Part shown: one piece after another, positions 8,128 to 17,066 of the stretch
How the letters are laid out: each line of letters begins with the position of its first letter
Numbering within the stretch: the first letter of the stretch is position 1
Source of the DNA: Candidatus Hydrogenedentota bacterium
GTDB lineage: Bacteria > Hydrogenedentota > Hydrogenedentia > Hydrogenedentales > SLHB01
Direction of reading: 5' to 3'
DNA: 64,000 nucleotides
Assembly (NCBI GenBank): GCA_020848835.1
Contig: JADLHJ010000059.1
Coordinates: 1 to 64,000 of the forward strand
The notes under the pieces: model-generated
The model's input: only the letters and a program-made list of their open reading frames with translations
Database searches by the model: none
Told to the model about the DNA's origin: nothing
Made by a program: the position numbers and the translations under genes

Positions 8128-9555
8128 TTACTTCCCAGGCGTTAGCACCTGAACACTATGCCCAGCGACATTCATTGAAACCGCGCCATTATCGGCGACC
8201 GCGCTTACTCCGGTAATGGTGTCAGCGTATGCGGCAGCACTATTTGCAGGCAGACCATTCACGGTATATCGCAACGGGAATTGCGATTCATTCACGACGA
8301 TTAGCCAAATGCCCTCCGGCGTCTGTTTTGGCAAGACGCGAATGCCTTGATCCAGCGAGCCCCATGTTTCATCGAGCACAACGTTTAACTTCGCATCCGC
8401 ATCCGGCGCGGACAATACCGGTTGCAGATCAGCCAGTTCCCGTACGACTTTCAACAAATCGCCCCAGAAAGGTTTCGTACGATCAGTATACGCCGAGCCC
8501 CAATACAGGATCGCGCGCGCGCCGTTCACAATCGCGTCGTAGGCCATGAAGCGCGATTCACTATAGGAAGGGTGACGCTGTTGATCGAGATCCGGGTCGT
8601 CCTTTTTCTCCGAGAGCTCCGCCCAGCTAAACGCCTGCAACACCATCCACACCGGTTTGCCTGGCGCGGCGTCTTGCATGGTTCGGGTGTACCCGCCAAC
8701 GCTGGTCAGTCCGCGATCCGCGAGATCGGAATGCCCACCAATGTGCGGCGGCACGGGGTAAATATCGCAGCCGACCGCGTCCGCTGCTTTGTTGAACACG
8801 GCGCGTTGCGCAACCGAATTGCGCGGCGCGTGGTTCATCCACACCGGATGCGTGGGGCAAATCTCTTTCAAATAGGTGTAACCATCGAGCATGCCCGAGG
8901 CCATCTTCGCCGCGCGCTCCGGCGCGTTGGAGACATTGAGTTCCGGATTTGGCGGCTCCTTGCCCAGTTCTCGCCAGATTTGATCCGCCAGTTCTTCCGC
9001 TTGTTTGTGCTCCGCCATCGACCAATGTTTGCGGACCTCTGAGCGCATGGCTTTCAGCTTTTCCGCCTTCGCCTTATCTTCCAGCGCGTTAATCAATTCG
9101 TTCTGCAGTTTCGGTTCGTCCCGATTGCGCCACAGCTCCGCACCGTACCACACGTTCCACAGCGCCTCATCCGGCACTTCCCACACCAGTAGCGCAGGAT
9201 GCTCCGCAAAATCATCGGCTAGTTTTTTTAATGCGGCCTTGCCCGTTTCAGCGTCGTTACTCAGATCGATCGATCCGCCCACGTTTATCCATGCATACAA
9301 ACCGCGATTGTGCAAACGGTCCAATTGATCCGCATCGGCCGTGGACTGCACAAGGTTAAAGCCGGCCTTTGCAACGTCGTCGAGGATCGCATCGTCTTTC
9401 GGGTTTTCATACAGCCCAATCACAAATTCCCGCTCGCCATTCAGCGTCAACATGCCATCCGGTGCGATCGTGACATCGTTTGCAGCATGACAAACTGAAG
9501 ACAATATTACCGTCGTTATTGCTGCGGTAAACGCTCGTCGAATAGTTCTACTCAT
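8128..9555 (-). CDS. Secreted glycoside-hydrolase-like TIM-barrel protein, unknown specificity
   Basis: 475 residues from ATG 9555, which follows an AAAGGGGGC site; the frame is open a little further upstream. A signal peptide ends near SVCHAA. The body has the look of a (beta/alpha)8 glycosidase: GFNLVQSTADADQL, WINVGG, LLVWEVPDEALWNVWYG with candidate acidic catalytic residues after strand 4, CDIYPVPPH, and NGARAILYWGSAY. A C-terminal beta domain (about 390-475) follows. I cannot assign a GH family. It lies 39 bp downstream of another exported glycosidase on the same strand, so the two are probably co-transcribed. Confidence 0.75.
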   Translation of the reverse strand: MSRTIRRAFTAAITTVILSSVCHAANDVTIAPDGMLTLNGEREFVIGLYENPKDDAILDDVAKAGFNLVQSTADADQLDRLHNRGLYAWINVGGSIDLSNDAETGKAALKKLADDFAEHPALLVWEVPDEALWNVWYGAELWRNRDEPKLQNELINALEDKAKAEKLKAMRSEVRKHWSMAEHKQAEELADQIWRELGKEPPNPELNVSNAPERAAKMASGMLDGYTYLKEICPTHPVWMNHAPRNSVAQRAVFNKAADAVGCDIYPVPPHIGGHSDLADRGLTSVGGYTRTMQDAAPGKPVWMVLQAFSWAELSEKKDDPDLDQQRHPSYSESRFMAYDAIVNGARAILYWGSAYTDRTKPFWGDLLKVVRELADLQPVLSAPDADAKLNVVLDETWGSLDQGIRVLPKQTPEGIWLIVVNESQFPLRYTVNGLPANSAAAYADTITGVSAVADNGAVSMNVAGHSVQVLTPGK

Positions 9556-9594
9556 TTCAATGCCCCCTTTAGTGCCCATACTTCCTGAAGGCAA

Positions 9595-11685
9595 CTACAA
9601 TGTGCCTGCCCAATTCTCATACTCTGCCTTGATATCCTCGCGCGAAGTAAACGGTATATACAACATTCGCGCGCGATACCCGTATGTCTTTCCCACTTCC
9701 GGGTTACGCATTACATATTGCCAGTCCCAAGCGGGCGAATGTGTGTCCTGCTTTCCCTCGGAGTTTTGTATGAAATTCCATAACGCGAAGCGCATTGGTT
9801 CCATCTGGTCGAACATCATTACATACGCCATCGTATCGTCGGTGGTTGTTGCGTCACCATCTCCGTCCACGAGGCCATAATAGAATGGAAAGATGAACCT
9901 CTTCGATGGATTCTCGATGACGTTCAACGTCTTCGCGCCTTCCTCATACTTCAGATTCGGCACGCCTTTAAACGATACCGTCCCCGTCTCGAAGCCCTCC
10001 GGCGTAGCAGTCGTATCCTCGCCAAACGCGAGCCAACCTTCCGAATCGCCGGTCATTCCGTAGAAATAAATCCGCCGGTCGCGCGTGTGGTTCATGTAAC
10101 TCGCCCACATGAATGCGCAATACCCCAGCGGGAATTCATCGCGCGTAGGCGTCGCGCGGAATTCCATGTCCACTGCGTCGCGATTGAGCGTGTACCGCAT
10201 CTCGCTGTCGATTCCCCAGGCAGACGCACTCGCGGGATGCTTCATGACCGCCGTCGCTTCATCAACACGTACTGCCGAATGCGCGTCTTTGTTCGGCGTG
10301 AACATCGAAATGTCGGCGTCTTTTGCTGTCCCATTGAAGATGTGTTCGAAATACAACCCAGTCCCATCATCACGATAAAGATTCTCTCCCCGATAGCGGC
10401 TGTGCTGCAGCGGGTTGAATCCGTTTCCAGATCGGTTTTTGTTGTAGACAAAGTCCACCAGCGAGCCGGAGAAATTGCCACCGGCAATATCAATACGGTG
10501 GGTGCCGTCCGCGTTCGCGGCGATGCGTTCGTTCGCGAGTGCTACGGCCTTCAACAAGTATTTGCGGTGGTTTGAGGAGGTAACATTAGCGAACGATTCC
10601 TGATCGGGTAAGTCGTAGACCCACAGCGCTGCGAGCGGCACGTTGTGCCGATCGATTGCGGTGATCAGCTCGAAATTATCGCGCCGCGCGGCATCGCGGT
10701 CCGCGCCTTCCTTATCGTCTCGTGCGCCCCATTCGCCGATGAATAGCGGTTTACCGGCCGTTTTTGATGCCGCCATGCTCAACGCAACGATCTCATCATA
10801 GGAGGTCCATCGCTGACCGAACCGCTTCTCATGATCGGGCGTGTAAATGTGAACGGATAGGAGATCGTGCGGGTCGGGATTAAATGCGACAAGCTGCTCG
10901 CCGAACTGCTCCGGCGTGTCCGCGATCCACTTCAGATCTTTGCGAAGATTATATGAGGCCTCACGCGGCAGGCTGTTGCCCGTGGTAATCGGACGATGTG
11001 GATCGATCTCGCGCACGGTCTTCGCAAACTCGCGGAACGCGACGTTCATCATGTCGAAGCGCAAGTCATCCGCTTCACTACGCGTCGGGAGAGTCCCTCG
11101 TTCAACATTTACCGCTGGCCGATGGTCCGCTGCATTGGGCAAATCAACTGCCAGGTCAAACTCGTTACCAAATTCCCAAATCCAAATTGCAGGCGAGTTC
11201 ACATAGCGTTGTACGACGTCCCGCGTGTATTGCCGCATCAACGCAGTCGTTTTACTGTCCGGGTTGCCCCACTGTTTTCGCGGTTCCCCTGCGAGGTCAG
11301 GCAGACACGCGTTGTACCAGAAAAAACTCGGCACCAGTCCTACGCCATTTTCTTCCGCGCATTTCACGACCGCATCCATGCGCGCGAAATATTCCTCCTT
11401 GTTCTCGAAGTACAACTTCATATCGCTGGGCATGTATCCGCACGCGGCAAACCGTGCAAACGGAATCTTGAGTTCGCCCAACTCCTTGAAACCTTTTCGA
11501 AAACTGGTATTTGCCGGATCGCGCAGATAGCGCATGAAGGCGCTGTAGAAATTCACGCCGTAGGCCCGGTACGGCTTACCGTCTCGAATTAGCTCTCCCG
11601 CTTCACCGACGCTCAGCGGCCCTTGGGCGAGCGATGTCCCGGTACATATTGCGATGGCGATAAGAAAGCTCAGGATCCTAGGCAT
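9595..11685 (-). CDS. Secreted GH5-like glycosidase (cellulase/mannanase clan GH-A)
   Basis: 696 residues from ATG 11685, with a signal peptide ending near TSLAQG. The N-terminal 390 residues form a clan GH-A barrel. The acid/base candidate Glu175 lies in WIWEFGNEFD, the nucleophile candidate Glu318 in GKPLFIGEWGARDD, and SVHIYTPD carries the conserved strand-6 His and Tyr. This layout fits GH5 enzymes acting on beta-glucans or beta-mannans. The remaining roughly 300 residues are a beta-rich domain with a DGDGDATTTDD stretch that could bind calcium. The start is chosen for the signal peptide and a GGGAAAG site. It is the first gene of a two-gene minus-strand unit. Confidence 0.85.
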   Translation of the reverse strand: MPRILSFLIAIAICTGTSLAQGPLSVGEAGELIRDGKPYRAYGVNFYSAFMRYLRDPANTSFRKGFKELGELKIPFARFAACGYMPSDMKLYFENKEEYFARMDAVVKCAEENGVGLVPSFFWYNACLPDLAGEPRKQWGNPDSKTTALMRQYTRDVVQRYVNSPAIWIWEFGNEFDLAVDLPNAADHRPAVNVERGTLPTRSEADDLRFDMMNVAFREFAKTVREIDPHRPITTGNSLPREASYNLRKDLKWIADTPEQFGEQLVAFNPDPHDLLSVHIYTPDHEKRFGQRWTSYDEIVALSMAASKTAGKPLFIGEWGARDDKEGADRDAARRDNFELITAIDRHNVPLAALWVYDLPDQESFANVTSSNHRKYLLKAVALANERIAANADGTHRIDIAGGNFSGSLVDFVYNKNRSGNGFNPLQHSRYRGENLYRDDGTGLYFEHIFNGTAKDADISMFTPNKDAHSAVRVDEATAVMKHPASASAWGIDSEMRYTLNRDAVDMEFRATPTRDEFPLGYCAFMWASYMNHTRDRRIYFYGMTGDSEGWLAFGEDTTATPEGFETGTVSFKGVPNLKYEEGAKTLNVIENPSKRFIFPFYYGLVDGDGDATTTDDTMAYVMMFDQMEPMRFALWNFIQNSEGKQDTHSPAWDWQYVMRNPEVGKTYGYRARMLYIPFTSREDIKAEYENWAGTL

Positions 11686-11756
11686 TTCTTTCCCGTTTCG
11701 TGGTGGGCTGTGGTAAGATGCTCCGGTCACTTAGCACAAGATATGGAGTCTCGTTT

Positions 11757-12485
11757 ATGAAGCGCAACATTCTGTTGTTGTTCGCGCTCGTTTTTCTGCT
11801 CCCCAAAGCCTACTCCCAAGGGTTGGTAGGCGACTTGCTCGCTGGCAAGCTGGTTGACCCAAAACCTGGCCAATGGGCCTGGTACAACCTTGTTGCCGCG
11901 ACCGGCGGCAAGAAGTATGTCATCCGCCAGGCGATTGTCGGCGAAGAGAAGGTGAATCGCAAGCCGGGTTACTGGGTGGAGTTTGAGGTCATCCCGGAAG
12001 TCGGCTTTAAGATGGTGTACAAAATGCTCCTCACGGGGCCTGCGAGCGATCCGAAAAATATACATCGCGTGATCGAAAAATCGGGAGTAGATCCCGCGCG
12101 CGAAGTCGCGGTCGATTCGGCAGCGCCCGCGGCGAGCGTACCGGAGTCGAAGCGACGTTCCATTGGCCAGGAAGAGGTGGTGACCATCAACGGCGCCGTG
12201 CGCGCGGAGCACTACGAAGTCACACAGGGCGACCAGGTCATCAATGTGTGGATCAATGAAAAAATAAATCCTACCGGCATCGTGCGCATGCAATCGCAGG
12301 ATGGAGAAATGATCCTGCGCAACCACGGCGAAGGCGGCGAGAATGCAAAAAGCATCATCACCGAGACGCCGTTGCCTCCAGAGGAATCGCCCGCGGTAGT
12401 CGCGCCGAAGACCGAGATCAAGACCGGCACAAAGCCCAAAACGAAAACGGAATCCACAGAAAGCGAAAAGGGTGCAGCACAATGA
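11757..12485 (+). CDS. Exported protein of unknown function
   Basis: 242 residues from ATG 11757, with GGAG 8 bases upstream and a signal peptide ending near KAYSQG. The mature part has a GQWAWYNLVAATGGKKYVIRQ region and an internal beta-rich segment, and ends in a Thr/Lys/Glu-rich low-complexity tail (about residues 205-242). No family is recognised. Its stop overlaps the start of the next gene (ATGA at 12482-12485), so the two products are coupled in translation and may work together in the periplasm. Confidence 0.8.
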   Translation: MKRNILLLFALVFLLPKAYSQGLVGDLLAGKLVDPKPGQWAWYNLVAATGGKKYVIRQAIVGEEKVNRKPGYWVEFEVIPEVGFKMVYKMLLTGPASDPKNIHRVIEKSGVDPAREVAVDSAAPAASVPESKRRSIGQEEVVTINGAVRAEHYEVTQGDQVINVWINEKINPTGIVRMQSQDGEMILRNHGEGGENAKSIITETPLPPEESPAVVAPKTEIKTGTKPKTKTESTESEKGAAQ

Positions 12486-13216
12486 GGAACCGGTTCGCGG
12501 CAGTTGTAGCGATCGCGGCGCTGGCCACCGCGCAAAGTTGTAAGACCCCGCAAAAGCCCGGGCCTCCGCCGCCCACGCCGGCGCAGCAGACACTTTTCAT
12601 TCCCGCGTGGAACGTCACTACCGTGCAGACTGGTCAAGGCCGCTATCCCGATCTCTTTGGCGGTGGATGCCGCGCGATCTGGATTGACAGTGAGATCGCC
12701 GCCATGAAACGTAATGTCGCCCCGCCGCCACCCTTGCCCGAACCGGGTATCGACGAAGACGCCAAAAAAGTCACCGACGCCTATATCGTGATCGAATGCC
12801 AACTAGAGACGCAGTTTGCGGACATGAGCGTCGCCTACGATGCGATCCGTCTGCGGGGCATTGATGTCTACTTGGAGTTGCCGGGAGGCAACAAGATCCG
12901 TCCAATCCAGATGCGTCCCTACGGGTCGATAAAAGAAGAGCAGGTGCAGGCGCTTAAGAACTTCTCGCGCACTACGGTCATGATCTTCCCGAGGCAAGAC
13001 CTCGGCGCAGGCTTACCTGTTATTGGCGCGGACGCGCCCGCCGTGCGTCTCGTGCTCGACGGGCATGACAGCAAATACTTCTTCGAATGGCCCGGCATCC
13101 CCGCCGAGCAAACCGGCCCGCGCATGCCCACGGCGGAAGAAGCCAAGTACATTGGGCAGTTGGGCTATTACGTGCTGTTCACCGACATCCGCAGGCTCGC
13201 GCACATTTTTGATTGA
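12482..13216 (+). CDS. Putative lipoprotein of unknown function
   Basis: 244 residues whose N-terminus reads as a lipoprotein signal: basic start, hydrophobic core, and the lipobox ATAQSC. A Pro-rich linker (PGPPPPTP) follows the lipidated Cys. Two further stretches recur in style: a region near YIVIECQLETQFADMSVAYD, and a C-terminal half containing RTTVMIFPRQ and a final YYVLFTDIRR. It overlaps the upstream exported protein gene by 4 bases. No enzyme motif is visible, and an envelope structural or carrier role is only a guess. Confidence 0.8.
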   Translation: MRNRFAAVVAIAALATAQSCKTPQKPGPPPPTPAQQTLFIPAWNVTTVQTGQGRYPDLFGGGCRAIWIDSEIAAMKRNVAPPPPLPEPGIDEDAKKVTDAYIVIECQLETQFADMSVAYDAIRLRGIDVYLELPGGNKIRPIQMRPYGSIKEEQVQALKNFSRTTVMIFPRQDLGAGLPVIGADAPAVRLVLDGHDSKYFFEWPGIPAEQTGPRMPTAEEAKYIGQLGYYVLFTDIRRLAHIFD

Positions 13217-13303
13217 TTCACAGAGTCTTCGGTGTGGCAACCTGGGGCAAGTGCCGGATCGACATAAAAGCCTTTTCACGATCTTGAACCCAAGACCAAA
13301 AGA

Positions 13304-13392
13304 AATGTCATTCCGAGCGGATGCGAGGAATCTGGAAGGGGACGCAGACCGTGAGCTTCCCAAGATTCCTCGCATCCGCTCGGAATGACATT
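13304..13392. repeat. Palindromic dispersed repeat, family B
   Basis: Arms of 30 bases, 13304-13333 and 13363-13392, are exact reverse complements. The left arm starts AATGTCATTCCGAGCGGATG. The inner ends (GGAAG/CTTCC) pair again after a short bulge. A half copy of the same sequence occurs at 57132-57159. The core TCATTCCGAGCG...GAGGAATCT resembles short repeats I have seen scattered in many environmental genomes. Function unknown; a bidirectional terminator or a passive mobile palindrome are possible. Confidence 0.9.
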
Positions 13393-13461
13393 AAGTTCGG
13401 CTTTGGAGTTGGCGATGATCGCTTCCTTTAGGCGCATGCTTCGGCCCATAATCCAACACTT

Positions 13462-14211
13462 ATGAAAACCATCTTTCGCTTCATCGTCACCACGATTGGC
13501 ATGGTGCTCATCGTCATGTCCATTGCTGCGATTCTGTTCAGCACGCAGGCCGGGGCGGTGGCAGATGCAGCCTTCGAGCGGATGCTCGGTTATATCTATC
13601 AGACCGACGTCACCATCGATCATGTCGTATTCTTGCCGCGCCAGCGCGCGATGCTCGTGCAAGGGCTGACGATTCAAAATCCCCCGCCGTTCAAGGCGGG
13701 ACCCGCGATCGAGATGGGAGAACTGCTCGTGACCGTCGCGCCGACGACGCTACTCTCCTCGCAGCCGGTCGTAAAAGAAGTGCTGATGAAAGACGCGGAG
13801 TTCTACATCCGCTACGAAGTAGGCCGTGGCAGCAACCTAGGCAAGCTCGATGAAAATGCGCAACGCTTCAATACATCGCAGCCATCGTCGACTAGTCCCG
13901 TGCTTGCCAAGCGCGAATACGTCATCAAATCATTCCGCAGCGAAAAGGCAGTGCTCGACGTATCCGCTAACTTTGTGCCCGGCACCAGCCTGCAACTCGA
14001 TGTGGCTCCTTTCTCGCTTGAAGAGCTCAGCAGCTCGAATCCTGTTTCGACCATGCAGCTAGGCACGCTTTTTATTCGCAGTGTATTGCGCGAAGCTATT
14101 TCCGTGAAAGGTTTACTGAAGCCGGTCGCGGACAAGCTGGATGATGAGTTGCAGCGGCTGCGCGAAGGTGAAGGCCGCACGGGGTCAGTGAGCGAAGTTG
14201 AGCAGAGCTAA
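13462..14211 (+). CDS. Membrane-anchored protein of unknown function, AsmA-like N-terminus
   Basis: 249 residues with one N-terminal membrane helix (about residues 7-28), after which the chain should lie outside the inner membrane. The segment from residue 45 (YQTDVTIDHVVFLPRQRAMLVQGLTIQNPPPF) resembles the beta-rich start of AsmA/DUF748-type proteins, which bridge the envelope and move lipids. The similarity is by eye and the protein is far shorter than AsmA. The C-terminus is helical and ends in a charged tail. The ribosome site is weak. It is 245 bp from the preceding gene, with a palindromic repeat between. Confidence 0.65.
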   Translation: MKTIFRFIVTTIGMVLIVMSIAAILFSTQAGAVADAAFERMLGYIYQTDVTIDHVVFLPRQRAMLVQGLTIQNPPPFKAGPAIEMGELLVTVAPTTLLSSQPVVKEVLMKDAEFYIRYEVGRGSNLGKLDENAQRFNTSQPSSTSPVLAKREYVIKSFRSEKAVLDVSANFVPGTSLQLDVAPFSLEELSSSNPVSTMQLGTLFIRSVLREAISVKGLLKPVADKLDDELQRLREGEGRTGSVSEVEQS

Positions 14212-14406
14212 GTCAAGTCGTTCAGTTCGTATCGCCGACCTTTGATTCCGAATGACCAGCGGTTGAATCTTCCTTTTCCAAGAATGTTGACCCCACCATC
14301 TTCAGGTACAATACCGCTTAGGCAGAAAGTAGGGCCATGCACGGGTTCATATTATTGGGTGAGTGCCGACTCTTCTGTCAATTGAATGCTATTGTTGTCG
14401 CGCTCA

Positions 14407-14937
14407 TTATTCGTCTTCTTTTTCAGCGTACATCCTATAGAAGAGTGTTTTTGAGCGAGTACATCCGGCCAAGTCGGGAAATGTTGCCTCGGCCCACAAG
14501 AGGTGGAAACCAAGAGGAAATCGCCTTGTAAAAACTTTCCCACACACGCCGATATCCATGAAGTCGTACTTGAAGTAATCTACCTCCATTTGCAACGTGG
14601 CGCGTTTGCCAAAGCGAGCCCGCAAGGTACCGCTGTCGTAATCCCATATCGAATAGCCATAAACACCGCGTTCGTCAATATTTTGAATCTCACAGGTTTG
14701 GACAAAGCGAATCGTCAGCAGTGATGCGATCCAATCTTGCTCAGAAGTGCGCGATAGTATTCCTCTGCGAACGGCCCGTACCGGACCATTATGGATCTGG
14801 CGGCACGTAGGGATTGTGACTATGGATCGCGCCTTGTCAAAGCGAAGATCCCTGAGGCGAATTGTCTCATAACGCAACCTTTCAGCAAGGAAGACAACCT
14901 TTACGCGGTCCAGCGTTTCGCTTGTTGAATCATCCAT
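14407..14937 (-). CDS. Hypothetical protein
   Basis: 176 residues from ATG 14937 to TAA. The predicted protein has a normal mix of residues, with alternating hydrophobic and charged stretches (TLQMEVDYFKYDFMDIGVCG) and an acidic tail (AEKEDE). Local base composition is visibly more A/T-rich than the neighbours, which suggests recent acquisition. No family is recognised and the ribosome site is weak. Frames on the opposite strand in the same place are less protein-like. It stands alone between plus-strand genes. Confidence 0.55.
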   Translation of the reverse strand: MDDSTSETLDRVKVVFLAERLRYETIRLRDLRFDKARSIVTIPTCRQIHNGPVRAVRRGILSRTSEQDWIASLLTIRFVQTCEIQNIDERGVYGYSIWDYDSGTLRARFGKRATLQMEVDYFKYDFMDIGVCGKVFTRRFPLGFHLLWAEATFPDLAGCTRSKTLFYRMYAEKEDE

Positions 14938-15032
14938 TTATGGCGCGTGCCTTGAGGTCAACGTTTCGTCTGGCTACTGCGTTATACTTTACCATTCACG
15001 CAATTCCAAATGGATCGAAACAGGAGCGAGTC

Positions 15033-15380
15033 ATGAGTTCACGTTTGAAATCATGGGTGATGGTTTCTTTTGTCGTTGCCTTTTTTGCGGGCTGGCAATT
15101 CGCCGATTCGTCCCACGTTGCCAATGCGCAAGTCCAGTCGTTTGTGCTTCCACCGATCTTTGAAGAGGGCACGCGTCTAATTGGGCCCACGGGCTTGGTC
15201 GAGATTCATGAAGTGGACGGCGGCTGGATTCGGGTGAAGAGTCTTTCGGCCCTTGCCAAACCTGAAGAGGAACTGTGGATGTATGTACCAGCGCTTTCCG
15301 GCGCCTGGACGGTTGACTCGAAGCCCATCGACCCGCGAAAAGAACGCGAGAAACAAAACAATCAAGACCGGCCAAACTAA
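15033..15380 (+). CDS. Small exported or membrane-anchored protein
   Basis: 115 residues from ATG 15033, with CAGGAGCG just upstream. A hydrophobic N-terminal segment (WVMVSFVVAFFAGWQFA) ending at VANAQ reads as a signal peptide or single anchor. The mature part contains TRLIGPTGLVEIHEVDGGWIRVKS, a small beta-rich domain, and ends in a charged KEREKQNNQDRPN tail. No family is recognised. It lies 50 bp upstream of hemL on the same strand and may share its promoter. Confidence 0.75.
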   Translation: MSSRLKSWVMVSFVVAFFAGWQFADSSHVANAQVQSFVLPPIFEEGTRLIGPTGLVEIHEVDGGWIRVKSLSALAKPEEELWMYVPALSGAWTVDSKPIDPRKEREKQNNQDRPN

Positions 15381-15430
15381 TACCATATGGTAAGATTTGA
15401 TTTTTCAGTGTCTTTTGATTGGGGGACGGT

Positions 15431-16714
15431 ATGAAGTCGGCAATATCGCAATCACTTTGGAAAGAAGCTAACCGTGTGCTCGTTGGCGGCGTGAACAGCC
15501 CGGTGCGCGCGTTCAAAGGCGTGGGGGGCGATCCATTTTTCGCTGCCTCGGGGAAAGGCGCTCGCGTCACGGATGTCGATGGCAACGAGTTGATAGATTA
15601 TGTGCTGTCCTGGGGACCGTTGATTCTCGGACACGCGCATCCGCGTGTAACAGAAGCGGTGCGCCTCGCGCTGGAGAAAGGATCGAGCTTCGGCATTCCG
15701 ACAGAGGCGGAGATTCGGCTGGCGGAACGGATCGTCGAGATCGTGCCATCGATCGAAAAGGTCCGCTTGGTAAACAGTGGCACGGAAGCGACGATGAGCG
15801 CCATTCGTCTCGCGCGCGGATACACGGTGCGCGACCTCATCGTAAAACTGGAAGGTTGTTACCACGGCCATGCTGACGGCCTCCTCGTGAAAGCGGGCAG
15901 CGGTCTCACCACGCTGGGCGTGCCGACGAGTCCCGGCGTGCCTGCGGCCTACGCGTCGTGTACGTTGACGATGCCCTACAACGATCTCGATGCCGCGCGC
16001 GCTCTGTTTGAAGCGCATGGCGAAAATATCGCCGCGATTATTCTTGAACCGGTGCCGGGGAACATGGGTGTCGTGTTACCGGAAGACGGGTACTTGCAGG
16101 CGCTACGCGATCTGACCGCGACTTATGGTTCGCTTTTGATTTTTGACGAGGTAATGAGCGGCTTTCGCGTTGCGATGGGTGGCGCGCAGGCGCACTTCAG
16201 TGTGATGCCGGATTTGACGGTGTTGGGCAAAGTCATTGGCGGCGGGTTGCCTGTTGGTGCGTATGGCGGGTCGGAAGAGATCATGGATCGCGTTTCGCCC
16301 GTCGGCCCTATTTATCAGGCCGGCACGTTATCTGGAAATCCATTGGCCACCGCCGCGGGCATCGCTACGTTGGATGTTTTGGAAGAGCCGGGTGTGTTCA
16401 ATGGCGTCGTAGAAACGACGACGAAGTTGGGCGCGGAGCTTGGCGCGCTCGCGCGCGAAGCAGGCGTGCCGGTGTTTCAAACGCAACTCGGCACGATGTC
16501 GTGCATGTTCTTCCACGACGGACCCATTAAAAGCTATTCGGACGCGACCGCGAGCGATACGAAACGCTACGCGAAATTCTTCTGGGGCATGCTGGAGCGC
16601 GGGGTGTATCTGGCGCCGTCTCAATACGAAGCTGCGTTCACGAGCATCGCGCACGGCCCGAGCGAAATCGACCAAACCTTGAGCGCCGCTAAGGCGGCTT
16701 TTGCCGCACTTTAG
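15431..16714 (+). CDS. hemL: Glutamate-1-semialdehyde 2,1-aminomutase
   Basis: 427 residues from ATG 15431, which has GGGGGA just upstream; a TTG at 15419 in the same frame lacks a site and is less likely. It converts glutamate-1-semialdehyde to 5-aminolevulinate, the second step of the C5 route to haem. Landmarks are LVGGVNSPVRAFKGVGG at the N-terminus, LVNSGTEATMSAIRLARG, CYHGHADGLLVKAGSG, FDEVMSGFR, and the PLP-binding Lys267 in LGKVIGGGLPVGAYGG, with TLSGNPLA afterwards. Length and all active-site blocks fit the family. No other haem gene is adjacent. Confidence 0.96.
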   Translation: MKSAISQSLWKEANRVLVGGVNSPVRAFKGVGGDPFFAASGKGARVTDVDGNELIDYVLSWGPLILGHAHPRVTEAVRLALEKGSSFGIPTEAEIRLAERIVEIVPSIEKVRLVNSGTEATMSAIRLARGYTVRDLIVKLEGCYHGHADGLLVKAGSGLTTLGVPTSPGVPAAYASCTLTMPYNDLDAARALFEAHGENIAAIILEPVPGNMGVVLPEDGYLQALRDLTATYGSLLIFDEVMSGFRVAMGGAQAHFSVMPDLTVLGKVIGGGLPVGAYGGSEEIMDRVSPVGPIYQAGTLSGNPLATAAGIATLDVLEEPGVFNGVVETTTKLGAELGALAREAGVPVFQTQLGTMSCMFFHDGPIKSYSDATASDTKRYAKFFWGMLERGVYLAPSQYEAAFTSIAHGPSEIDQTLSAAKAAFAAL

Positions 16715-16795
16715 CCAACGCTTTGCGATTGGCAACACGCGTGCTGCGTGCTAGAATTGAGGTGACGGGCGACTTTGCCCGCAGGAGTAGCAGCA

Positions 16796-16990
16796 ATGCC
16801 AACCTTTGAATACCACGCCATTCGCGCGGAAGGCGATGAAGAAAAGTCGTTTGTCGGCGGAGTCGTCGTCGCGAAATCGCGCCACGAAGCGAAGGAAAAA
16901 CTCCGCGAGCTTGGCCTCAAGGCCACCATGCTCAAAAAAGCCAGTGGCTTCATGGCACTGCTTAAATGGTTTGAAGCCGATATCCGATAA
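16796..16990 (+). CDS. Small protein resembling the GspF/PilC N-terminal segment
   Basis: 64 residues from ATG 16796, with an AGGAG site 8 bases upstream. The sequence MPTFEYHAIRAEGDEEKSF followed by G-x(4)-A-S-x(2)-E-A-x(2)-L-R-x(2)-G matches the cytoplasmic leader of type II secretion/type IV pilus platform proteins GspF/PilC, but the frame then stops after KASGFMALLKWFEADIR without the platform domains. It is not a visible frameshift remnant, since the next 75 bases hold a hairpin and another gene. It may be a stand-alone partner of a secretion ATPase, or a domain now used otherwise. Confidence 0.7.
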   Translation: MPTFEYHAIRAEGDEEKSFVGGVVVAKSRHEAKEKLRELGLKATMLKKASGFMALLKWFEADIR

Positions 16991-17022
16991 TTACGGAATC
17001 ATTCAGTGATTGGTACACATTG

Positions 17023-17046
17023 ACACCCCCGCCTTCTCGGGGGTGT
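17023..17046 (+). terminator. Probable rho-independent terminator
   Basis: ACACCCCCG (17023-17031) pairs exactly with CGGGGGTGT (17038-17046) around a 6-base CCTTCT loop, 33 bases after the small GspF-like gene. The stem and loop are of classic terminator type, although the following bases (TGGCGTTTA) are only weakly T-rich. Confidence 0.6.
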
Positions 17047-17066
17047 TGGCGTTTAAAGGGGGCGAT

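Noticed and set aside
14337..14531. Plus-strand frame with a hydrophobic stretch opposite the 14407-14937 gene
   Set aside because: The hydrophobic part is outside the overlap and short, there is no ribosome site, and the minus-strand frame is longer and more protein-like.
16981..17066. Possibility that the GspF-like small gene is a frameshifted full-length platform gene
   Set aside because: The bases after its stop form a terminator-like hairpin and then the ribosome site of a glycosidase gene; no GspF-like sequence appears in any frame.
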